Source of the DNA: BPJU01 sp964425225
Lineage (GTDB): Bacteria; Planctomycetota; Planctomycetia; Pirellulales; Pirellulaceae
Length of the DNA stretch: 64,000 nt
NCBI GenBank assembly: GCA_964425225.1
Contig: CAYRMD010000004.1
Coordinates: 35,741-99,740 of the forward strand
Reading direction: 5' to 3'
Shown here: positions 34,973 through 44,171 of the stretch, piece after piece
Layout: every line of letters begins with the position of its first letter
Numbering within the stretch: the stretch's first letter is position 1
Position numbers and translations under genes: made by a program
The notes under the pieces: model-generated
What the model saw: the letters and a program-made list of their open reading frames with translations, nothing else
Databases searched by the model: none
What the model was told of the DNA's origin: nothing

Positions 34973-34974
34973 CA

Positions 34975-35769
34975 TCAGATCGCCACCGGCGCTGGAATGG
35001 CCGGATGGGGATCATACCCCTCCAAACGAAAATCCTCATAGCGAAAATCGAACAGCGACTTTACCTCCGGATTCAAATGCATGCGAGGTAACGGTCGAGG
35101 CTCGCGTGACAACTGCAGTTTTGCTTGCTCAATATGGTTCAAATAAAGATGTACATCCCCAAACGTATGAATGAACTCGCCAAGTCCTAATCCTGTTACA
35201 TGAGCCACCATCATCGTTAACAGACTGTACGAGGCAATGTTGAAAGGAACGCCTAAAAACACGTCTGCACTCCGCTGATACATTTGGCACGATAACCGTC
35301 CATTGGCCACGTAAAACTGAAAAAGGACATGACACGGAGGCAAGGCCATCCGGGGTAAATCGGCCACGTTCCACGCGCTAACCAACAAACGCCTCGAATC
35401 CGGATTCCGCCGAATCTCCTCAACCACCTCGGCTAACTGATCGATCGTCCGACCGTCCGGGGTGGGCCAACGCCGCCACTGGTAACCATAAATCGGGCCC
35501 AATTCCCCCTGGGCATCCGCCCACTCGTCCCAAATTGTCACCGCTACCGCTTGAAGCGATCGAACATTGGTCTCGCCGCGCAAAAACCACAGTAACTCGT
35601 GAATCACCGACTTTACGTGAATCTTCTTGGTTGTCACCAAAGGAAACCCAGCCGACAGGTCGAACCGCAACTGGCGCCCAAAAACGCTCAGCGTGCCCAC
35701 TCCCGTTCGGTCTTGCTTGCGGACTCCGCGCTCGAGAATGTCCTGCAAAAGATCCAAATACTGTCGCAT
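34975..35769 (-). CDS. thyA: Thymidylate synthase
   Basis: A 264-residue protein, the same length as E. coli ThyA. It methylates dUMP to dTMP using methylene-tetrahydrofolate. Motifs: RKQDRTGVGTLSVFGRQLRFDL, the active-site segment LPPCHVLFQFYVANGRLSCQMYQRSADVFLG-type (Cys in PPCH), FNIASYSLLTMMVAH, and FIHTFGDVHLYLNHIEQ. A GTG four codons upstream (35781) is an alternative start. The product dihydrofolate feeds the downstream folA enzyme. Confidence 0.96.
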   Translation of the reverse strand: MRQYLDLLQDILERGVRKQDRTGVGTLSVFGRQLRFDLSAGFPLVTTKKIHVKSVIHELLWFLRGETNVRSLQAVAVTIWDEWADAQGELGPIYGYQWRRWPTPDGRTIDQLAEVVEEIRRNPDSRRLLVSAWNVADLPRMALPPCHVLFQFYVANGRLSCQMYQRSADVFLGVPFNIASYSLLTMMVAHVTGLGLGEFIHTFGDVHLYLNHIEQAKLQLSREPRPLPRMHLNPEVKSLFDFRYEDFRLEGYDPHPAIPAPVAI

Positions 35770-36013
35770 AACCAACCCCACTGCCCTACCGTGATTCGGA
35801 ACGATCCTACACCGTCCGTCAGCCGGTTACCAGCACCCGTGGTCGGCATGCATTTGGTGGATACGCTCGACTTCTGATAGTTTACCGTGATCGAGCCGCC
35901 AGACGTTCCCAAGCAGTGTCGGAGCCGACCGCTGGGCTGCGATCCGACTTGGTCACGGGGCGCCTGTGCAGCTTTAACGAAGCACGAAAAATACTCCGGA
36001 AAAAGGACTCGAC

Positions 36014-36169
36014 ATGAGCCAGGCCGTAGTGCCGATCGCGGTTCGTGGGCGCGTCTTATGGTGCCATGCTCTGAGAAAAGAACGGCCCGAGTTATGGCTG
36101 GCACCCACCGACTATTCGCTCACACAGTGGTTCCTGGACTCCTGGCACTGGCATGTGGCACAAGAGTGA
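36014..36169 (+). pseudogene. N-terminal piece of methyltransferase cut off by in-frame TGA
   Basis: A 51-codon frame from ATG 36014 (MSQAVVPIAVRGRVLWCH...) ends at TGA 36167-36169 and is in the same frame as the methyltransferase that restarts at 36212. Without that TGA the two pieces would form one protein of about 337 residues, the size expected for RsmC-like methyltransferases with an N-terminal pseudo-domain. It is either a recent nonsense mutation, a sequence error or a gene decay product. Confidence 0.6.
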
Positions 36170-36211
36170 TCCAGTACAGGTGAAACAGCCCAGCTTGTCT
36201 GTAGCAGTGAC

Positions 36212-37027
36212 TTGCCGGATGGACCATTCGATGCCATAGCGCTTCCCACATCGCGTAGCGGCGAAGCAGAATTGACTCGCGAGTTGATCCAGCAGGCGCA
36301 CACGCGGCTTGTGGAGGGGGGAGTGCTCTGGACTTGGGTCGACAACCCGCATGACCACTGGCTGGAGCGGCAGCTGCGTGAATACTTTACGACGGTGCGG
36401 CGCTTGGTGTGGGCCAACGACGTGGTGTATCAAGCAGCGCGTCATGGGCCACCGAAGAAGCTGCGGAACTTCTCGGCCTGTTTCCCGTTCCGGGACGCCG
36501 GCCGGCTGCTGTGGCTTTACACTCGCCCCGGTGTATTCGCTCATCGGCGCGTGGATGCAGGGGCTCGACGGCTCATCGAAGCTATGTCGATTCGAGCGAA
36601 GATGCGGATATTGGAGATCGGTTGTGGGAGCGGGGCGGTGAGCATCGCGGCAGCCGCGCGCTGCCCCACCGCGCAGGTGACGGCAATCGACTCGTCCCCG
36701 CGAGCTATCCAGTGCGTGCAACAAGCCGCTTTACATAACCAACTGTCAAACATTACAGCTCGGGTTTTCTCCACGAGTAACTACCACGCTCTCGGGTGCT
36801 TCGATCTTGTTCTGACCAATCCACCTTATTACGGCCGTTTCCAAATTGCCGAGCGCTTTGTCCAAGGAGCCGCCGAAGCACTCGTCGAAAGAGGAACCCT
36901 GTTGGTGGTAACGAAACATCCCACTTGGTACGCCGAAAATTTAGAACACTGGTACGGCCAGTGGGAATGCCGTGCAGTACGGGGTGGTTACTGGATCGTG
37001 ACCGCTCACAAGATGCGTACGTCTTGA
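36212..37027 (+). CDS. RsmC-like class I SAM methyltransferase (5' part interrupted)
   Basis: A 271-residue frame from a TTG. It reads PDGPFDAIALPTSRSGEAELTRELIQQAHTRL (N-terminal pseudo-methyltransferase domain), then RPGVFAHRRVDAGARRLIEAM, SAM motif I ILEIGCGSGAVSIAAAA, and the NPPY motif in LVLTNPPYYGRFQ. This is the RsmC/RsmD-like layout of 16S rRNA guanine-N2 methyltransferases. The first about 65 residues of the family are upstream, separated by the in-frame TGA at 36167. The catalytic half is intact, so a shortened protein could still be made. No strong ribosome site precedes the TTG. Confidence 0.8.
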   Translation: MPDGPFDAIALPTSRSGEAELTRELIQQAHTRLVEGGVLWTWVDNPHDHWLERQLREYFTTVRRLVWANDVVYQAARHGPPKKLRNFSACFPFRDAGRLLWLYTRPGVFAHRRVDAGARRLIEAMSIRAKMRILEIGCGSGAVSIAAAARCPTAQVTAIDSSPRAIQCVQQAALHNQLSNITARVFSTSNYHALGCFDLVLTNPPYYGRFQIAERFVQGAAEALVERGTLLVVTKHPTWYAENLEHWYGQWECRAVRGGYWIVTAHKMRTS

Positions 37028-37103
37028 TTGGAGGTGAGTCCCTCCTACAAGCTGCCAGGTTCTGACGCAGGCTCGGCTTTTGTATTTTCAACAGTTCAAT
37101 AAT

Positions 37104-37190
37104 CTAACGCAGAGGCGCGGTGACGCAAGTCTTAACGCAAAGACGCAGAGGCGCAGTAAAAAAAAGATTTAACACAAAGGCGCAGGAACG
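37104..37190. repeat. Degenerate ACGCA(A/G)AGGCGC repeat cluster
   Basis: Three imperfect copies of TTAACGCAAAGACGCAGAGGCGCAG-like sequence: 37104-37120, 37132-37156 and 37169-37190. Such ACGCAAAGGCGC runs are, from memory, dispersed in several bacterial genomes including planctomycetes. They fill part of the 360-base gap between the methyltransferase and ldhA; nothing else was recognised in 37028-37387. Confidence 0.7.
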
Positions 37191-37387
37191 AAATAGCGAC
37201 GTGTGTGCTGCACGAAAGCCTATGGTAAATGGACCCGTGATCCCTTGGCCTATTGACTCGCTCCATGATATTCATGAGGAATGGCACGAGCAGCGCGTTT
37301 ATCTTTCAATAGCGAGCCGATAAGTTGTTTAAAGCGATCCCATCGGCACCGCCTATTCGTTTGTCGCACGACGGATAACCGACGCTA

Positions 37388-38392
37388 CTAATTTGCGGTG
37401 GGGCGTAGTTCGTGTGGCAGATTCTCGCCTCTTTCAAATGCACTTATTCCTCGCAATGTTGTTTCTGCGATATTGGCGAGTGCCTCGTATGTTAGAAAGG
37501 CTTGGTGCGCCGTAATAATAACATTAGGGAATGTTATAAGGCGAGCAAGCACATCATCTTGAATAATATGATCTGACAAATCGCGAAAGAAATAATGCTC
37601 TTCCTCTTCGTAAACGTCCAATGCTGCACCCGCCAGGCGATTTTCTTTTAGTGCCGCAATTAACGCACGAGTATCGATCAAACCACCGCGGCTGGTATTG
37701 ATGAGGAATACCGAGGGTTTCATCATCGCTATGGCGCGCTCATTGATCATGTGGTGAGTGTCCGGAGTAAGCGGCACGTGCAGCGAAAGGATATCAGACT
37801 GCCGGTATACTTCTTCCAAGGGAAGGTAGCTAAGGGCAAGCTGCTCGACTAATTCGGGATTCGGTGCGGGGTCGTACCCCAGCAAGCGACAGCCAAAACC
37901 GCGCATGATGCGCGCAAAAGCCGTACCAATACGCCCGGTGCCGATAATACCGCACGTTTTGCCGTGAATGTCGTAGCCGACAAGTCCTTCTAAGGAGAAA
38001 TTCCCTTCCCGTACTCGATAAACAGCCCGGTGCACTTTTCGATTCAAGGCCAGCAGCAACGCCACGGCGTGTTCGGCCACCGCATACGGTGAATACTCCG
38101 GGACTCGGATTACCCGCAAACCAATGTGCCATGCCGCTTCCAGGTCGACGTGGTTGTACCCAGCAGATCGCAGCGCTACTAGCCGGGTACCGCCACGGGC
38201 TAATTCTTCCAGTACCGAGCGTTCCAGCCGGTCATTAACAAACGGGCAAACGACGGGAAATCCTTTGGCAATCGAGGCTGTAGTCGGCTCAAGACGCGTC
38301 TCAACGAAAATCAACTCGTGCCCGTATTTCCGATTTGCCTCAAGCAACGCAGCCTGGTCGTAGCGTCGTGCATCGGTAACAAGGACTTTCAT
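37388..38392 (-). CDS. ldhA: D-lactate dehydrogenase (2-hydroxyacid dehydrogenase)
   Basis: A 334-residue NAD-dependent enzyme interconverting pyruvate and D-lactate. LRSAGYNHVDLEAA carries the substrate-binding Arg; YSPYAVAEHAVALLLALNRK follows; NAD site TCGIIGTGRIGTAFARIM; FLINTSRGGLIDTRALI; a Glu-rich DVYEEEEHYFFRDLS; and the catalytic His in VIITAHQAFLTYEAL. The EEEHYFFRDLSDHIIQDDVL stretch matches fermentative LdhA of E. coli more than other members, so lactate is the likely substrate. It lies 30 bases after metF on the same strand. Confidence 0.9.
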   Translation of the reverse strand: MKVLVTDARRYDQAALLEANRKYGHELIFVETRLEPTTASIAKGFPVVCPFVNDRLERSVLEELARGGTRLVALRSAGYNHVDLEAAWHIGLRVIRVPEYSPYAVAEHAVALLLALNRKVHRAVYRVREGNFSLEGLVGYDIHGKTCGIIGTGRIGTAFARIMRGFGCRLLGYDPAPNPELVEQLALSYLPLEEVYRQSDILSLHVPLTPDTHHMINERAIAMMKPSVFLINTSRGGLIDTRALIAALKENRLAGAALDVYEEEEHYFFRDLSDHIIQDDVLARLITFPNVIITAHQAFLTYEALANIAETTLRGISAFERGENLPHELRPTAN

Positions 38393-38421
38393 AGGCAGTT
38401 CCCGCGGTCAAGGACCGACTG

Positions 38422-39300
38422 TCATGAAATCTTTCGATTATTCCAGCCGACTGCTTGCAGAACGGCACAAGTAGCTGGCGAACGATTCAGCACGTAAAAG
38501 TGGAGGCCGACGACTCCTTGTGCGAGCAGTTCGCGGACCTGCTCGGTGGCATACTCGACTCCCACTTGGAATTGCCATTCGGCATGATCGTGTTGCGCGA
38601 GTCGTTCGACGAGTTTCTCAGGCAGCGTGGCACCGCAAAGCGACGTAATGCGCTGAATCTGCGACAAGTTCGTGATGGGTAATACTCCAGGCACGATAGG
38701 GACGTGAATACCGATTTTTCGGCACGCCTCGACGAATCGATAAAAATCGGCATTTCGGTAAAACAACTGTGTAATGACGATGTCAGCACCGGTATCGACT
38801 TTTCGCTTCAAATTCTGTAGGTCTACTTCGAAGCTGGGAGCTTCTTGATGTTTTTCGGGATAGCCGGCCACCGCAATGCCGAATTGGGGAAACTCGCGAC
38901 GGATCAATTCCACCAGTTCGCTAGCGTACCGCAAGCCATCGGGCGCAGGGCGGAAGGTGGTTTCCCCTCGAGGTGGATCGCCGCGTAGGGCCACGATCGC
39001 GTCAATACCTTGTTGGGCGGCTGCCCTCAAGTAGTCGCATAGCTGTTCGACTGACGACCCGACACATGTTAGATGCGAAGCCACAGGAACCGAAAACCGC
39101 TGTTTGACTTGGGTCACGATTTCCAGAGTTTTCGTTCGGGTCGAACCTCCCGCTCCGTAGGTACAGGTAACGAAATCAGGTCGAAACGCCATCAATTCTG
39201 CCAGGTTTTCGAACAGCGATTGTTCACCCTGCGCCGTCTTGGGCGGGAAAAGCTCAAAGGATAACCCGATGCGATTCTCATAAAATCGTCCAAGGTTCAT
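38422..39300 (-). CDS. metF: Methylenetetrahydrofolate reductase
   Basis: A 292-residue flavoprotein that reduces methylene-THF to methyl-THF for methionine synthesis. Motifs: IGLSFELFPPKT (catalytic Glu), FVTCTYGAGGSTRTKTLEIV, ASHLTCVGSS, DAIVALRGDPPRGE, AVAGYPEKHQEA, DIVITQLFYRNADFYRFVEAC and PGVLPITNLSQIQRI. The length matches bacterial MetF. ATG 39300 is chosen; an upstream GTG (39327) would add nine residues. Confidence 0.95.
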   Translation of the reverse strand: MNLGRFYENRIGLSFELFPPKTAQGEQSLFENLAELMAFRPDFVTCTYGAGGSTRTKTLEIVTQVKQRFSVPVASHLTCVGSSVEQLCDYLRAAAQQGIDAIVALRGDPPRGETTFRPAPDGLRYASELVELIRREFPQFGIAVAGYPEKHQEAPSFEVDLQNLKRKVDTGADIVITQLFYRNADFYRFVEACRKIGIHVPIVPGVLPITNLSQIQRITSLCGATLPEKLVERLAQHDHAEWQFQVGVEYATEQVRELLAQGVVGLHFYVLNRSPATCAVLQAVGWNNRKIS

Positions 39301-39413
39301 AGTGGCAGCTCGTTCTGGTGTGTGCACTTGCTGGTTGTAGCGTAGATTGGCCTGTGGGAAAAGGTGAGGTAGGTCACTAGGCAGCTAGATGCGAAAACAC
39401 CCGACGATGATCC

Positions 39414-42400
39414 TCAGATGGAGCTGCTGGCGGGAGCCGACTCGGGTATGGAAGGGCTTGCTCCCTCGGCGAGCACCGCGGGCAGGTGGTCCCAGCCCTG
39501 GACAGGCTGTTTCGGCTCCGACTCGCGCCAAAACCGGGCCCATTCGGACCACTGAACGCGGCGAGCGGAAAACGGGACCAACTCACGCGGGCCGTTGGAC
39601 GTGCCGTGGTCCATTCGCGCAGTAGACGACGTTGAGCGGTGGGCTGGCGTCATTCCGCGCCGCAGTACGATCGTCCGGTGAGCCGTGGGCGAGTGAGCAT
39701 CGTGCAATACAAGCCCCGATGCAGTTACCTCATACTGATCCCGGCGCACTTGCAGTAGGGACTCAATCTCTTCCCGCACAAGGTCGACACCCAGTTTTTG
39801 GTAGATTCCCGATAATGCCCAGGCAACGGTGTAGCGGTCAGCGTGGCCAAGGTCACTCCACCATCCCTTTTGGCCGATAGCCGCGGTGAGCCATCCGTGG
39901 CATTCTTCCAAGGTTAAGTGCAGAGTCGCACTACTGGGCGCTGCTAAAAAAACGTCGACGCGGTTGGTCGCCAGTCGCACAGACTCGACGTGAGGCACGA
40001 TCATCCCCGTATCGGCTCGAAGGGCGAGCAATGCGCAGAATTCGCGTTCCCAGAATCGCACAAGCCGTTCTTCAATATGGTGCAAGGCAGCTCGATAGCG
40101 ATTGACAGCCCTCCAGTCACCTAACTGATCCGCACGGCGGTACGCACGGCGCAGACGTGCGTACGTGCGGGGAACAGTGCCGGAGTGAAAACCCAGGCGC
40201 AACAGTCCCACCAGCGTCTCACCGTGACTGCCGATGCGACCACGGGGCACCTGTCGCGGACGATTCGCCGCGTAGAGGCGCCAATTGCCTTTCAATTCCC
40301 AAACGAGGAAACCGAACACACCCGGCAAAAGCGTGACGATGGCGGTCGCCACCGTGTAACCCATTCCGCGTCCCAGAATTGGGGCTAGTTGCACGGCCAA
40401 CAAGGGCAGTGTGGGCAAAATGATTTTGTGGGATACGGTAACGACAGGGAAGTGTTTAATTGGGTTGATCTGCGGTTCGACTAAGAGCGTGACCACCATG
40501 CGAACGACGTAACCCACGATCCCCCACAGAGGGCCAACAAGAAGTTTAAAAGCCAGGGTCCAGCGAGGGTCGCCATGGCGGAACCGCAACCACTCGTCCA
40601 CAGCGTACAAAAAGCGTTCTACGGATTCGAGGATTTGGTGGAATAGATCCATAATCCACTGATACAGGGCCGCAAAGACACGGACACGTAATTCGAGCCA
40701 TGCGCGAACCAAAATATCGGTCAACCTTTCGTCAGCATAGCGGCCAATGGGCGTGTGTAAAAACAGATTCATTACCCAGAAGACATGCAAGGTGGCATTC
40801 CAGGAAAGAAACCAGCCTCGAGCCCAGAAAGGCGCCAGCACCAACGTTGAAAACACGGCGGGGCGAATAGCGTAGCTGTGCACGACTCGGTAAAGCTCGC
40901 TCTGCAACACATACTGCACCCACGGCGAATGGATAACACGGGCCGGTATATCGACGAAAAGCCATTTGATCCACAGTCCTAGCTGCGTGGCCATCCAGAC
41001 GAAACGGCGCCGAAAGCCGGACGAGTGGATCAGAAGCAGCAGTAAGAATCCCAGTCCAATAACGCCGGCCCAAAACACACTGTGTGTGGTTGGTCCGCCG
41101 GTCGGATGCAACGTGAGAGTCTCCAGGGCCAGTGCAGTCGCTGTATGCGGTACCGAGATCGAAAGGGCTTCGGGTACCGTGGCTGCGATCAGCGTGTCCT
41201 GTGCAATGCCTTCGATGAGCTGTTGGTCGACAACCGCTGGCGAAGGAGCCAACTCGGCCACACCATGCGTCGCAAAGTGCAATAAGTGACGCAGCCCCTC
41301 CAAGGCCACGTAGGCGCCACCAAACGGAAGAATCAAGTAATTCGTCAACGTGCGGCCACCTACCGTTCCAAAAGCGAGGGAGCTTAAGGATTGCGGCAAC
41401 CGCAAATAAATCGGTCCGCCATGGTAGACACCTTCCAATTGGCGAGCCATCAGTCGATCGGCCCGCAACAACTCGTCTCCAGTGACCAATTCCCGAAAGG
41501 CATGGATGTCCGGCAGTTTTAGATCGCTTTCGGCCAGCGAGTCGCGCAAATCTCCCATATGGAAGAAGCCTCGCTCGACCACTCGGTCCAAAAGCTCTTC
41601 GGTCACTTTATCTCGGGCTACTTGCTCGACCGGTTCCTTTGGCTGCAGACCTACCGAGTCCAGGACTTGTCGGATCCGCGGGCGCAGGGCGTCACGCATC
41701 AGGTGTTCGGCGCGTCGAAAAGCATCTTCCAAGAGATGTTCGAGCTGCTGGCGAATGTGGGTTTCCACGCGGAGTGTCGACAAGCGACGGGAGGCAACTC
41801 GCAAATGTTTGGTGATCAGCACCTGGCGCAGTAGCGGTAACGGCCGCCGCAACGGCACCTTGCCCAACGACCGCAGCCATCGCCACCAATCCCATCGGTA
41901 CAGATTGCGTTCACTTTCGATGCAGACTTTTTGGAGATCATACAACAAGCGTGCTTCGGCACTCCATCGGTCTGTCGCAGCATGCCCCAACAGCGGTTCT
42001 AAGGCTTCAAACCACTGGTCAATCCACGGCTGGGAAAAGTGTAACGCCGTGGAAAGGCGATCCACCAACCGCCGCAGTTCGGCCCGAGACGCATGCTGCA
42101 TCTCCTGTGCGCGGTCGGGCAAACCGATACGAGCAGCGGCCATTCGCAAGATCGAAGCCTTTACCGAATTGCCCAAGCGACTGGCACGTTCGGCGCGCGC
42201 TACGAGCTTCCAAAAAGGTGGCGGAGAAGGAGCCAACGGATCGGGCGGTGTTTCGCGTGCCGCCGGTACCAGCGGCGGGATCTGGCGCGCACGCGTTCCG
42301 GGACTTTCCAACGCCGCACCGGGCAACCGCGTTTCCTCGTACAGTTGCTGGTGCGGCACATCCTGCTCCAATAGTTCGACGACCGGCTCCCAACGAACTA

Positions 42401-42986
42401 TACCCGGGAAATAGACCGGGATATGTTCCGGGGCAAAATGATACAGCTCCCAATACGTAGCTGCACATTCGACATAGGTTTCCCAGAGGTCTTCCGGTGG
42501 CAACAGTTGATCGTCACGGTGCAGAACGTTATGGATTTCGTCGAAGGCCACTGGACCGATGCATGCCCGGCGGCGCAGCAGCTCCGCATCACTTAACCGC
42601 CCGTCGGCTCGAGCCTGCTCGAGCACCATGTGAATGCGTCCATGGAACAACAGCCGCCAATACACCCGCAATACATCTTCGGCCGGTGCTGTCTCCCAAG
42701 CATCCCCATCGGTCGGCTGTGCCAAGAGCAGCACTTTACGCGGCAGATTCTCACCGGGCGACAACTCCAGTTCCGGTCGATCAGCAATCACCAGCAGCCG
42801 GTCACGTTGGATGGTATAGACACGATGATGCGGTACCTCGATGCCCAAGCCAGCGATACGGCGATCCTGTTTGATGACGCGTCGCAAAATACGCGGTTCG
42901 ATCACCAGAGCTGCCGGCTCGACTTCTTGTATCCGGCGCCGAAGCTCGGCCACGGTGAGCAGTTGTCGGCTGACAGCTACCGCCAT
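39414..42986 (-). CDS. Unrecognised 1190-residue membrane protein
   Basis: No known family was recognised. The N-terminal 600 residues are soluble, Arg/Leu/Glu-rich and helical, with VAVSRQLLTVAELRRRI at the start and a Pro-rich linker near 250. About five membrane stretches follow between about residues 630 and 900 (FWAGVIGLGFLLLLLIHSSG; STLVLAPFWARGWF; VFWVMNLFL; YVVRMVVTLLVEP; TLPLLAVQLAPILG with TAIVTLLPGVFGFLVW). The C-terminus is soluble and ends in a Ser/Pro-rich tail. ATG 42986 has an AAGGA upstream; the frame is open to 43145 but that part overlaps the sucD end. Composition and codon use resemble its neighbours, so it looks like a real, conserved-type gene of planctomycetes. Confidence 0.75.
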   Translation of the reverse strand: MAVAVSRQLLTVAELRRRIQEVEPAALVIEPRILRRVIKQDRRIAGLGIEVPHHRVYTIQRDRLLVIADRPELELSPGENLPRKVLLLAQPTDGDAWETAPAEDVLRVYWRLLFHGRIHMVLEQARADGRLSDAELLRRRACIGPVAFDEIHNVLHRDDQLLPPEDLWETYVECAATYWELYHFAPEHIPVYFPGIVRWEPVVELLEQDVPHQQLYEETRLPGAALESPGTRARQIPPLVPAARETPPDPLAPSPPPFWKLVARAERASRLGNSVKASILRMAAARIGLPDRAQEMQHASRAELRRLVDRLSTALHFSQPWIDQWFEALEPLLGHAATDRWSAEARLLYDLQKVCIESERNLYRWDWWRWLRSLGKVPLRRPLPLLRQVLITKHLRVASRRLSTLRVETHIRQQLEHLLEDAFRRAEHLMRDALRPRIRQVLDSVGLQPKEPVEQVARDKVTEELLDRVVERGFFHMGDLRDSLAESDLKLPDIHAFRELVTGDELLRADRLMARQLEGVYHGGPIYLRLPQSLSSLAFGTVGGRTLTNYLILPFGGAYVALEGLRHLLHFATHGVAELAPSPAVVDQQLIEGIAQDTLIAATVPEALSISVPHTATALALETLTLHPTGGPTTHSVFWAGVIGLGFLLLLLIHSSGFRRRFVWMATQLGLWIKWLFVDIPARVIHSPWVQYVLQSELYRVVHSYAIRPAVFSTLVLAPFWARGWFLSWNATLHVFWVMNLFLHTPIGRYADERLTDILVRAWLELRVRVFAALYQWIMDLFHQILESVERFLYAVDEWLRFRHGDPRWTLAFKLLVGPLWGIVGYVVRMVVTLLVEPQINPIKHFPVVTVSHKIILPTLPLLAVQLAPILGRGMGYTVATAIVTLLPGVFGFLVWELKGNWRLYAANRPRQVPRGRIGSHGETLVGLLRLGFHSGTVPRTYARLRRAYRRADQLGDWRAVNRYRAALHHIEERLVRFWEREFCALLALRADTGMIVPHVESVRLATNRVDVFLAAPSSATLHLTLEECHGWLTAAIGQKGWWSDLGHADRYTVAWALSGIYQKLGVDLVREEIESLLQVRRDQYEVTASGLVLHDAHSPTAHRTIVLRRGMTPAHRSTSSTARMDHGTSNGPRELVPFSARRVQWSEWARFWRESEPKQPVQGWDHLPAVLAEGASPSIPESAPASSSI

Positions 42987-43141
42987 CGCTCGTCGTCCTT
43001 TTGTTCGGTGGCCTTTTGCAAATACCCGGCAGGGAACACCTTGCCCTGAGTCCAGCGGCCGCGTGGAAAAATCCGTAGTCCCTATCCTGGGAGCAATTCC
43101 ACCCCAGTACAATGATAGGTGCGCATTGGCCGTCGGCAACG

Positions 43142-44068
43142 TCACGAGCCGCTCGACTTCGGACCATTCGGTCGGGGGGCTTGGAAGCCTGAGGCGTGTT
43201 TTTCGAGCGCCCGCACGACGGCTTGACCCATATCGGCGGGCGTTTGAGCGATCTCGATCCCGGCCTCTTGCAAAGCGGCGATTTTTTCACCTGCTGTACC
43301 TTTGCCGCCTGATATAATTGCCCCGGCATGCCCCATGCGCTTGCCCGGCGGCGCGGTGCGACCCGCGATAAAAGCAGCCACCGGCTTTCGCATATGGTCC
43401 CGAATAAAGGCCGCCGCCTCCTCTTCGGCCGTGCCACCAATCTCGCCAATCAACAACACAGCCTCAGTCTGATCATCCTCTTCGAACAATGCTAAAAGAT
43501 CAACAAACGATGTCCCCACAATGGGATCACCCCCAAGACCAACGCAAGTAGACTGACCGAGGCCTAACCGAGTTGTCTGCCACACAGCTTCGTAGGTCAA
43601 CGTGCCGCTACGGCTTAAAATTCCGACTTTTCCCGGCTGGTGGATGTATCCGGGCATAATACCGATTTTGCATGCCCCGGGGGTGATGACTCCCGGGCAG
43701 TTTGGGCCGATCAACCGGGCCCCTCGCCGCCGCACTTCATGATAAACCGGCACCATATCCAACACCGGGACGCCTTCGGTAATCGCCACAATCAATTTCA
43801 GGCCTGCGTCCAACGCTTCCAGAATGGCATCGGCCGTAAATGGAGCCGGCACGAAAATCATCGTGGCATCGGCTCCCGTTTTTTGCACGGCTTCCTCGAC
43901 CGTGTCGAACACCGGAACTCCCAGCACCTGTTGGCCGCCCTTACCAGGAGTGACGCCCGCGACGACTTGAGTGCCGTAATCCAGACAGCCTTTGGTGTGG
44001 AATTGACCTGCCGACCCGGTAATACCTTGGCAGAGGACGCGTGTCTGTTTGTCAACCAGGATGCTCAT
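43142..44068 (-). CDS. sucD: Succinyl-CoA synthetase alpha subunit
   Basis: A 308-residue protein. It forms succinate and GTP/ATP from succinyl-CoA in the TCA cycle, with SucC. It begins SILVDKQTRVLCQGITGSAGQFHTKGCLDYGTQVV (CoA-binding domain), with GVTPGKGGQ, VGILSRSGTLTYEAVWQTT and the phosphohistidine loop region AFIAGRTAPPGKRMGHAGAIISGGKGTA. A C-terminal extension of roughly 15 residues (SGFQAPRPNGPKSS) exceeds the usual 290. It follows sucC by about 100 bases in the same direction. Confidence 0.96.
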   Translation of the reverse strand: MSILVDKQTRVLCQGITGSAGQFHTKGCLDYGTQVVAGVTPGKGGQQVLGVPVFDTVEEAVQKTGADATMIFVPAPFTADAILEALDAGLKLIVAITEGVPVLDMVPVYHEVRRRGARLIGPNCPGVITPGACKIGIMPGYIHQPGKVGILSRSGTLTYEAVWQTTRLGLGQSTCVGLGGDPIVGTSFVDLLALFEEDDQTEAVLLIGEIGGTAEEEAAAFIRDHMRKPVAAFIAGRTAPPGKRMGHAGAIISGGKGTAGEKIAALQEAGIEIAQTPADMGQAVVRALEKHASGFQAPRPNGPKSSGS

Positions 44069-44171
44069 ACGTGCGATTTCCGACGACTATTTTGGTGAAG
44101 TTGGTTCGGTTATGGGATCGCCCCAAAGCAACGTTTCGAGGTAGCCACCATGTGCCCAAAGCCTTGCCCGA

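Noticed and set aside
36165..36169. Selenocysteine readthrough at TGA 36167
   Set aside because: No cysteine is conserved at this point in the family and no convincing SECIS-type hairpin was seen just after it.
37104..37190. CRISPR array
   Set aside because: Units are degenerate, irregularly spaced and without unique spacers or cas genes.
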